A stretch of 8,301 nucleotides of DNA from Patescibacteria group bacterium. Its GTDB lineage: Bacteria > Patescibacteriota > Minisyncoccia > Phycocordibacterales > EsbW-18. Of the stretch, positions 1 through 4,212 are shown piece by piece. The position numbers and the translations under genes are program-made. The stretch is from assembly GCA_030917725.1 (NCBI GenBank), contig JAUPUE010000037.1, positions 1 through 8,301 on the forward strand. The letters run 5' to 3'. The notes under the pieces were generated by a model. The model had not been told where the DNA came from and ran no database searches. It saw nothing but the letters and a program-made list of their open reading frames with translations. Positions within the stretch are counted from its first letter, which is position 1, and the number at the start of each line of letters is the position of its first letter.

Positions 1-377
1 TTGAGGCTGACACAGGACTCACAGGGCGAAAGATTGCGGTGGACACGTATGGCCCAACGATTCCTGTGGGAGGTGGAGCGTTCTCAGGCAAGGATGCGAC
101 AAAGGTGGATAGGAGCGGGGCGTACATCGCTCGTAAAATTGCGTGTGATTACCTGCGAGCGCGCGGGGCGCACGAGGTGTTTGTGCACATTGCCTACGCA
201 ATTGGCGTTGCCGAACCCTTGATGGCCGTTGCAACGATTGATGGAGTCCAAGAAAAAATCACCGGATACGATTTGCGCCCGCACGCAATCATCAACGCAC
301 TCGACCTTCGTCGCCCTCAATTCCGCGAAACAGCAAAATACGGCCATTTTGGTAATGGGTTTAGGTGGGATGTGTGA
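1..377 (+). CDS. metK: S-adenosylmethionine synthetase, C-terminal part (5' end outside window)
   Basis: MetK makes S-adenosylmethionine, the main methyl donor, from methionine and ATP in the cytoplasm. The reading frame is open from base 3 and gives 124 residues before TGA at 375-377. Near its start it reads TGLTGRKIAVDTYG, followed by GGGAFSGKDATKVDRS, which is the glycine-rich ATP/phosphate-binding segment and metal/K+ site region conserved in MetK (GGGAFSGKDPTKVDRS in most bacteria). Further on are YAIGVAEP, DLRP and the C-terminal YGHFG...FRW signature. The usual length is about 380-400 residues, so about two thirds of the gene lies upstream. The C-terminus stops soon after YGHFGNGFRWDV, without the longer tail of the E. 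coli enzyme. The NYN gene follows after 44 nt on the same strand. The identification is very secure. Confidence 0.97.
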   Translation, partial: EADTGLTGRKIAVDTYGPTIPVGGGAFSGKDATKVDRSGAYIARKIACDYLRARGAHEVFVHIAYAIGVAEPLMAVATIDGVQEKITGYDLRPHAIINALDLRRPQFRETAKYGHFGNGFRWDV

Positions 378-392
378 GGTGATTTTATCTCC

Positions 393-415
393 GTCTTACC
401 GAGTGTGGATATGAT
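393..415 (+). promoter_or_regulatory. Putative -10 box of the NYN gene, very close to the start codon
   Basis: TATGAT at 410-415 matches a sigma70-type -10. Only GCGGGG separates it from the ATG at 422, so transcription from it would begin at or next to the start codon. No good -35 is visible: GTCTTA at 393-398 is too close, and ATCTCC at the ideal distance is poor. The NYN gene may instead be read through from metK. Low confidence. Confidence 0.3.
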
Positions 416-421
416 GCGGGG

Positions 422-907
422 ATGGAGCGCCCCAACAATTATGCGTTTATCGATAGCCAGAATCTCTATCGAGGTGTTAAGCGTATGGGCTGGAAACTCG
501 ATTGGGCCCGGTTCCGGATTTATTTGCGTGAAAAATATCATGTTACCGTTGCGTATTTATTCATAGGATATATCCCCGAAAATGCTTCTCTGTACGCGGG
601 GCTCCAACGGGCGGGCTTCGTGCTCATCTTCAAACCAATCCTGCGCGACGAAAACGGCTACGCTAAAGGGAACGTTGATGCTGACCTTGTGCTTCAGGCG
701 GCCCTTTCTTTTGAGCTGTACACACAAGCTGTCATCGTTTCGAGTGACGGTGACTACTATTCGCTTGTACAGCATCTTTACAAATCGAACAAGCTTTGCT
801 GTGTTATAAGTCCCGAACCTGCAACATGCTCAGTTCTCATCAAGAAAACGGCAAAAGAACGTCTTGTTTTTCTCGACACACTTCGCCACAGATTGGAACA
901 AAAATGA
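422..907 (+). CDS. NYN domain (DUF88/LabA-like) protein, putative ribonuclease
   Basis: This 161-residue protein consists of little more than a NYN domain, a PIN-like fold found in predicted metal-dependent RNases (LabA, DUF88, YacP relatives). Acidic residues sit where the family has its catalytic site: D11 and N14 in FIDSQNLY, D86/D88 in KGNVDADLVLQ, and D109/D111 in VSSDGDYYSLV. The SDGD motif after a hydrophobic strand is typical. There is no signal peptide or membrane segment, so it should act in the cytoplasm, probably on RNA; the substrate cannot be told from sequence. The ATG at 422 gives a natural N-terminus just before the first beta-strand. It lies 44 nt after metK on the same strand. 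TGA at 905-907 is immediately followed by (and touches) a terminator hairpin. Family call confident, activity inferred. Confidence 0.9.
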   Translation: MERPNNYAFIDSQNLYRGVKRMGWKLDWARFRIYLREKYHVTVAYLFIGYIPENASLYAGLQRAGFVLIFKPILRDENGYAKGNVDADLVLQAALSFELYTQAVIVSSDGDYYSLVQHLYKSNKLCCVISPEPATCSVLIKKTAKERLVFLDTLRHRLEQK

Positions 908-948
908 AAGAGCACCGCATGAGGACGAAACCTCATGAAGTGCTCTTT
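907..948. terminator. Hairpin terminator shared by the converging NYN and glutaredoxin genes
   Basis: Outer stem AAAGAGCAC (907-915) pairs with GTGCTCTTT (940-948). Inner stem CATGAGG (918-924) pairs with CCTCATG (931-937) around the loop ACGAAA. A two-base internal loop (CG/AA) separates the stems, giving 16 bp in all. On the plus strand the stem ends in TTT. On the minus strand it is followed by CATTTTTG, a better U-tract, so it can end the glutaredoxin transcript too. It starts at the last base of the NYN stop codon. Confidence 0.8.
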
Positions 949-1013
949 CCTGGATATGACAGAAGTATAGCTCCTCGCTCTCTTTGTCGTCAATCGCCAA
1001 CTTTATCTCCCGT

Positions 1014-1268
1014 TTATCCCTTGATTCCCAAAAGTTCGCGAAGGTGTTCCTCATCAAAACCAATGATGACGTCTTCGTGGCCGTCTTTGGCAACCGTGAT
1101 GACAGGAACGCCCATCTGTTGAGTCTTGTCGACCATTACTTTGCGCGCTTCGAGATCAGTACCGACGTTGTGGTCGGTGAAGGCGATGTTGTTTGCAGTA
1201 AAGAACTCCTTGGCCATGTGGCAGAAGTGACAGGTGGCGGTTGAGTAGACGGTTACGGTTGGTTGCAT
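1014..1268 (-). CDS. Glutaredoxin-like (NrdH/Grx family) thiol-disulfide oxidoreductase
   Basis: An 84-residue single-domain thioredoxin-fold protein, the normal size for glutaredoxin/NrdH. It opens with a beta-strand, TVTVYST, followed by the dithiol active site C13-H-F-C16. The cis-proline motif G53-V-P-V appears at the expected place, then strand VITVAKDG and the C-terminal GFDEEHLRELLGI helix, where glutaredoxins bind thiol. It reduces disulfides or ribonucleotide-reductase-type partners in the cytoplasm; the partner is not visible here. I chose the ATG at 1266-1268 because MQPTVTVYS is the family's usual N-terminus. The frame is open further upstream to 1475 but would run through the promoter and repeats. 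No Shine-Dalgarno is evident just upstream. It is monocistronic, convergent with the NYN gene and divergent from the secreted-protein gene. Distinction between Grx and NrdH is uncertain. Confidence 0.92.
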   Translation of the reverse strand: MQPTVTVYSTATCHFCHMAKEFFTANNIAFTDHNVGTDLEARKVMVDKTQQMGVPVITVAKDGHEDVIIGFDEEHLRELLGIKG

Positions 1269-1270
1269 AT

Positions 1271-1301
1271 GAGCTTTTAGCGAATAGCGATTAGCTTTTA
1301 G
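1271..1301 (+). repeat. Heptad tandem repeat in the glutaredoxin 5' leader
   Basis: Four 7-bp units in a row: GAGCTTT, TAGCGAA, TAGCGAT, TAGCTTT, then a partial TAG. The array ends 3 bp upstream of the glutaredoxin start codon, so it would make up nearly all of the 5' leader if the TACAAT promoter is right. It is the most divergent member of a TAGCAAT-like family seen at 2696-2717, 6256-6279 and 6355-6378. Confidence 0.65.
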
Positions 1302-1308
1302 TGAGAGA

Positions 1309-1338
1309 ATTGTACTCTCTCTGATGCTGCTCGAGCAA
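1309..1338 (-). promoter_or_regulatory. Putative glutaredoxin promoter with overlapping palindromes
   Basis: Read on the minus strand, TTGCTC (1338-1333) and TACAAT (1314-1309) are separated by 18 nt, a sigma70-like arrangement that would give a leader of roughly 35 nt. The -35 lies within the perfect 10-bp palindrome TGCTCGAGCA (1328-1337). The -10 lies between the arms GAGAG (1303-1307) and CTCTC (1315-1319). Both symmetric elements are placed where a repressor would act, but no regulator gene is in the window. Confidence 0.4.
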
Positions 1339-1399
1339 GGTGTGGGGGTGGGGAAGAGAAAGCTACTCATCTGTAATCCTGAGTGGTCTTTTGGAGCTC

Positions 1400-1427
1400 T
1401 AGACAAGTATTTAAAATATGTTAAAGT
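1400..1427 (+). promoter_or_regulatory. Putative promoter of the secreted-protein gene
   Basis: TAGACA (1400-1405), a 16-nt AT-rich spacer, then TAAAGT (1422-1427) preceded by TGT, i.e. an extended -10. The expected start is near 1434, leaving a leader of about 64 nt that begins with a hairpin. The AT-rich promoter contrasts with the GC-rich gene it drives. Confidence 0.5.
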
Positions 1428-1442
1428 AGGGTTTGAAATAGG

Positions 1443-1463
1443 GAGGCGTCGTGCCTCTTTTTT
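1443..1463 (+). terminator. Leader hairpin followed by six T (attenuator-like)
   Basis: GAGGC (1443-1447) and GCCTC (1453-1457) close a 5-nt loop GTCGT, and T1458-T1463 follow directly. The stem can extend by G-U pairs. This is the form of a small intrinsic terminator, but it sits between the promoter and the start codon of the gene at 1498. It could be an attenuator, a 5' stabilising hairpin, or the end of a short transcript coming from the left. The stem is only 5 bp, so its termination strength is doubtful. Confidence 0.5.
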
Positions 1464-1497
1464 GTACCTTATCAACGAAGAAAGAAAGGGAAGAAAA

Positions 1498-2631
1498 ATG
1501 AAGAGATTGTTGATGTGCCTGTGCGTGTTCGCGTTCCTGCTGGCCTCGGCCGCCTCGGCACAGCCGTTTCTGGAGTGTGCAGCCGACTACCACTTGGCTC
1601 TCAGGGGCGACTACCTGAACGGAACGACCAACACCCTGAATTTTGGGGTGTGGCCGTACGTCATCCCCGAGCTCGATCCGCCGACTACCACGTACAACAA
1701 TGTCCTCGGCGTCACTGCCGACGGCATGCTGTCCGCGACGCGAGCTCTCGGGAACCCTGTGTATGGGCTCGCGACGTTTGCGACGGCGAACCTGTTGATC
1801 GGGAACTACGACGCCGCGCCGACAACACGTCCGTACTCGACGGATGTGGAGTTTCTGACCAACGTCTGCGAATTCGATTCGAACGAGTACCTCGGTGGCA
1901 ACAGTGCCTACTGCACGAAAGCCACCCAGTTTTACGGCAGGGTCACGGGGCAGTTCCCGGATCCGACGGCTCTCGTGAATCGTTACATCATCGAGGCTGG
2001 ACGTGGTTCGCTGTCCGGTTGGGACCTTGCGTCCCATATCCGCGCAGCATGGCGCTCCGGCTGGCACACCTACTCCGTCGGCTTGGTTGAGGAGATCATG
2101 GATCGTCGCGCCGAGTGGGAGCATGTCTTGTTGGGTGGGTATGACTACACCACGCTCTCCCACGGCAGCCTCATTCGGGTTCTGGTCGAGATGTATCACG
2201 CCGGCGACCTCGACGTGTCGCGCTACAGCGACGCGCTTCTCATGGCCGCAAGCCTGCTTCCTCTCCAGGAACTGGACGGTTCGTGGGAAGGCGATCCCCA
2301 AATCACGGCGTTCGTTTTGCTTGGTCTCCGGTCGGAAACCACCGACATGCAGATCTGGCACACGGCAATCGTGCTCGGGGAAGACTACCTCGAGAACTCG
2401 GCCGTCGACTGCGCGTGGGTCTATCCGACCGACACGGGAACCGAGGGCTACGGCGAAGTGAATAGCGAGGCCATCATGGCTCTCGCTGCTATCAACGACC
2501 TGCCCTTCATCGACGGCTTCGAAACGAGCGGCACCTCCGCCTGGTCCGAAGAAGTCGGCACCCCGTTCGCTCCGGCGACATTTGCGCCGATTCGTTCGGC
2601 ACGGATGCCTCCGATCCAGCCGATTCGTTAG
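1498..2631 (+). CDS. Secreted alpha/alpha-toroid-like protein with DGFE...TSAWS C-terminal motif, unknown function
   Basis: The 377-residue product starts MKRLL, then has a hydrophobic stretch (residues 4-18) and an ASA cleavage-like site at 19-21, so it should be a Sec-exported protein. L259-DGSWEGDPQITAFVLLGL resembles the repeat of terpene-cyclase/prenyltransferase-type alpha/alpha toroids, and EGYGEVNSEAIMALA (316-330) looks like a second, weaker unit. No catalytic motif is recognisable. Residues 337-350, FIDGFETSGTSAWS, match a C-terminal motif (DGFESGDTSAWS) common in exported proteins of Acidobacteria-, myxobacteria- and Xanthomonadales-like genomes. I chose the ATG at 1498 because it begins the signal peptide and follows AAAGGGAAG. 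The frame is open back to 1324 but that stretch covers the promoter and hairpin. Two lines counted by hand are 62-63% GC against 50-52% in neighbours. This suggests acquisition by transfer. The substrate or role is unknown. Confidence 0.8.
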   Translation: MKRLLMCLCVFAFLLASAASAQPFLECAADYHLALRGDYLNGTTNTLNFGVWPYVIPELDPPTTTYNNVLGVTADGMLSATRALGNPVYGLATFATANLLIGNYDAAPTTRPYSTDVEFLTNVCEFDSNEYLGGNSAYCTKATQFYGRVTGQFPDPTALVNRYIIEAGRGSLSGWDLASHIRAAWRSGWHTYSVGLVEEIMDRRAEWEHVLLGGYDYTTLSHGSLIRVLVEMYHAGDLDVSRYSDALLMAASLLPLQELDGSWEGDPQITAFVLLGLRSETTDMQIWHTAIVLGEDYLENSAVDCAWVYPTDTGTEGYGEVNSEAIMALAAINDLPFIDGFETSGTSAWSEEVGTPFAPATFAPIRSARMPPIQPIR

Positions 2632-2655
2632 CACTTCTTCGTTCGACAACTTCAC

Positions 2656-2686
2656 CCCGCCCTGCACTCTGTGCTCGGCGGGTTTT
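2656..2686 (+). terminator. Rho-independent terminator of the secreted-protein gene
   Basis: CCCGCC (2656-2661) pairs with GGCGGG (2677-2682), and inner GCAC (2664-2667) pairs with GTGC (2671-2674) around TCT. A small CT/TC internal loop separates them. TTTTGTTATTT follows. It starts 24 nt after the TAG stop. On the minus strand there is no U-tract, so it does not obviously serve the converging MFS gene. Confidence 0.8.
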
Positions 2687-2695
2687 GTTATTTCT

Positions 2696-2717
2696 TAATT
2701 GCCAATTGCTTATTGCT
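2696..2717 (-). repeat. Heptad tandem repeat next to the MFS gene stop
   Basis: Read on the minus strand this is AGCAATA, AGCAATT, GGCAATT, i.e. three 7-bp units. It shares the exact 15-mer TAATTGCCAATTGCT (2696-2710) with the copy at 6356-6370. It begins 7 nt after the MFS stop codon. Confidence 0.75.
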
Positions 2718-2724
2718 GGTGGTC

Positions 2725-3882
2725 CTACAACGTATCCTCCAACTTCAACGCCACTGGAATCGCTGAGATGACCACGAGGCCGAGGACAGGGAAGAGGAAT
2801 GGAAGCGGAATGATGAGGAGGAGAATGCCGGCGATGATGGCAGCAACGATATAGGCGAATGGTTCGATGGTTCGCCAAACGCTTGCCATATCGGCTTCTT
2901 CGGGAGAGATGTTCTTGAAGAAATACGTCTCGTTCATGATGTCGACGCTCGCGGCACCGACGCGGGTAAGGAGGAGTGCCATTGCCCAGATAAAGAATGA
3001 GGGAGTCTTGATGAAGAAGAGCGCGATGGTTGCCATTGCAAGAATCGAGAGACCAGCGATGAGGATTTCTTTTTCACCATAGACCTTGTCGGCGAGCGTT
3101 CCGAGCGGAAGCGTAAAGAGCGCAAACGGAATCAACATGATGGTGAAGATGATGCCAATTTCGCCCCACGGCATCTGCATGTAGGTGTGGAGATAGAGCG
3201 GGGTGTAGATGACCATCCATGCGTAGAAAAAGCGGAGGACGAAGTTGATGTATGAGATGCGGGCGAGTGCGGGGCGGTGAATGAGCTTCTTGAGTGCGCC
3301 GAGGAGCGGGGTGGGTGTGTAGACGGGGTCTTTGAAGTGTTTGTATGAGAACGAAAGAATGAAGAGTGCAGGAATGAGGATAGCCGCCGAGAAGAAGTAG
3401 ACACGTGAGTAGTTTTCGGTATCACCGAGCAAGAGACCAATGAGGAACGGCGAGAGGATGAGCGCTGTGTTTCCAATGGTGAGAAACGTACCACGAACGA
3501 CGCCGGACTCTTCGTTTTCGGACGTGTTCTCAAGAAAGACGTCCATGTCGACGAGAAGAGCAGAAATACAGGAGATGTGAAGGACGAAGAGGAAAACGAT
3601 AGCGATTGGGTTTGTAACAACAGCAAGACCAACAGAGGTGACGATGCCGACGCACATCACAATCATTGACCAGCGCACATCACCTACGTTTTTGAGCAAA
3701 CGTGGAATGAATGAGATTGTAGCTATCGATCCAAGTGCTGCGAGTGCATAGATGAATCCAACCATGCTCGGCCCCCAGTGGCGCTCGAGCATGCTCGAGT
3801 TGATGTAGGTAACCGAGAAAGCATAAAAGGCGAGGAAGAAGTTGAGGAAGTAGGTTATGTGGAGAAGGTGGCGTTTATACAT
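2725..3882 (-). CDS. Major facilitator superfamily (MFS) transporter
   Basis: A 385-residue, very hydrophobic protein with about twelve predicted membrane segments in two halves, separated by a basic cytoplasmic loop near residues 181-208 (KHFKDPVY...LKKLIHRPALAR). The signature GTLADKVYGEKE at 261-272 matches MFS motif A (GxLaDrxGrk) at the loop between the second and third helices of the C-terminal half. The equivalent N-terminal loop (FIPRLLKNVGDVRW, 58-71) is degenerate. Length is typical of a compact MFS member. The substrate cannot be deduced; efflux of a small molecule is as likely as uptake. The ATG at 3880-3882 is the natural start, and a -10-like box lies 7 nt upstream, suggesting a leaderless mRNA. 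It lies downstream of RNase J on the same strand but after a terminator and a 330-bp gap, so it is probably its own transcription unit. Confidence 0.93.
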   Translation of the reverse strand: MYKRHLLHITYFLNFFLAFYAFSVTYINSSMLERHWGPSMVGFIYALAALGSIATISFIPRLLKNVGDVRWSMIVMCVGIVTSVGLAVVTNPIAIVFLFVLHISCISALLVDMDVFLENTSENEESGVVRGTFLTIGNTALILSPFLIGLLLGDTENYSRVYFFSAAILIPALFILSFSYKHFKDPVYTPTPLLGALKKLIHRPALARISYINFVLRFFYAWMVIYTPLYLHTYMQMPWGEIGIIFTIMLIPFALFTLPLGTLADKVYGEKEILIAGLSILAMATIALFFIKTPSFFIWAMALLLTRVGAASVDIMNETYFFKNISPEEADMASVWRTIEPFAYIVAAIIAGILLLIIPLPFLFPVLGLVVISAIPVALKLEDTL

Positions 3883-3889
3883 GTTGAAT

Positions 3890-3917
3890 ATGGTAGCACG
3901 GGATATTTTGTTTCAAA
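3890..3917 (-). promoter_or_regulatory. Putative extended -10 promoter of the MFS gene (leaderless)
   Basis: Read on the minus strand: TTTGAA (3917-3912; or TTGAAA, 3916-3911), a 16- or 15-nt spacer, then TGC-TACCAT with the -10 at 3895-3890. Seven bases (ATTCAAC) separate the -10 from the ATG, so the transcript should start at or within a base or two of the start codon. Confidence 0.45.
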
Positions 3918-3929
3918 TTGTACGAAGCG

Positions 3930-4186
3930 ACCTACCTTCCGAGGAAATGTCCCAGGCGGAGGCCGATGAGGCCGAGCGGGAGCCCCCGAGCGAACACGCG
4001 AGAGGGGCGGGCTGGGACATTTCCGCAGGAATGGTGGGAGCGGAGTCTCTGTGCTCTCCAGAGGGATGGGCGAGCGGAATACCTGATTCTAACGGACCTT
4101 CGCTGCGTGGTCCGTGTTTTGTCCTCGCAGGCTCGGAAAAACCCGGATCCACTCCGCTCTGCGCCATATATTTCGAGCGCAATAAC
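3930..4186. other. GC-rich structured intergenic region, candidate ncRNA or interspersed repeat
   Basis: No convincing gene occupies the 330 bp between the MFS gene and RNase J. Frames are open on both strands here, but they are Pro/Ser/Gly-rich, overlap one another and resemble no protein I know; this is what GC-rich structured DNA gives. The stretch is clearly more GC-rich than its flanks. It contains the 13-bp inverted repeat at 3943-4024, a tandem 9-mer (GAGGCCGAT/GAGGCCGAG, 3959-3976), a 7-bp hairpin ACGGACC/GGTCCGT (4092-4098/4109-4115) and a 5-bp hairpin CTCTG/CAGAG (4047-4051/4059-4063). I cannot assign it to tRNA, SRP RNA, tmRNA or RNase P. It could be an uncharacterised structured RNA or a repeat copied around this genome; strand is undecided. 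Confidence 0.45.
3943..4024. repeat. Perfect 13-bp inverted repeat enclosing a structured 56-nt interior
   Basis: GGAAATGTCCCAG (3943-3955) and CTGGGACATTTCC (4012-4024) are exact reverse complements. The interior can fold further, for example GGCC (3961-3964) with GGCC (3970-3973), and GCCCC with GGGGC. As RNA this would be a long, branched hairpin on either strand. Confidence 0.85.
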
Positions 4187-4210
4187 AAAAGCACCCTTTC
4201 GGGTGCTTTT
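4187..4210 (-). terminator. Terminator of RNase J
   Basis: AAAAGCACCC (4187-4196) and GGGTGCTTTT (4201-4210) form a perfect 10-bp stem. On the minus strand the loop is GAAA, a GNRA tetraloop, and TTTTGTTATT follows. It begins 2 nt after the RNase J stop. The symmetric A/T arms let it work in both directions. Confidence 0.9.
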
Positions 4211-4212
4211 GA

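Noticed and set aside
1269..1475. N-terminal extension of the glutaredoxin
   Set aside because: It covers the heptad repeat and both promoters; the family N-terminus fits the ATG at 1268.
1324..1497. N-terminal extension of the secreted protein to an upstream ATG
   Set aside because: It would translate the promoter and leader hairpin and bury the signal peptide 58 residues inside the protein.
1411..2667. 418-codon open frame on the minus strand opposite the secreted-protein gene
   Set aside because: Arg/Val/Gly/His-rich, no recognisable domain, and it runs through the promoter, hairpin and terminator of the plus gene. The plus frame has a signal peptide and repeats; this is a GC-rich shadow.
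2570..2765. Possible frameshift near the secreted protein's C-terminus into a frame reading SGDICADSFGTDASD
   Set aside because: That frame runs through a good terminator and the end of the MFS gene. The annotated TAG lies a natural distance before the terminator.
3132..3632. 166-codon Ser-rich frame inside the MFS gene
   Set aside because: Same-strand shadow in another frame of a clear membrane transporter; no independent signals.
3941..4030. RNase P RNA (GAGGAAATGTCC resembles the conserved GAGGAAAGTCC)
   Set aside because: There is an extra T within the motif, the segment instead pairs perfectly with 4012-4024, and the other conserved RNase P RNA blocks are absent.
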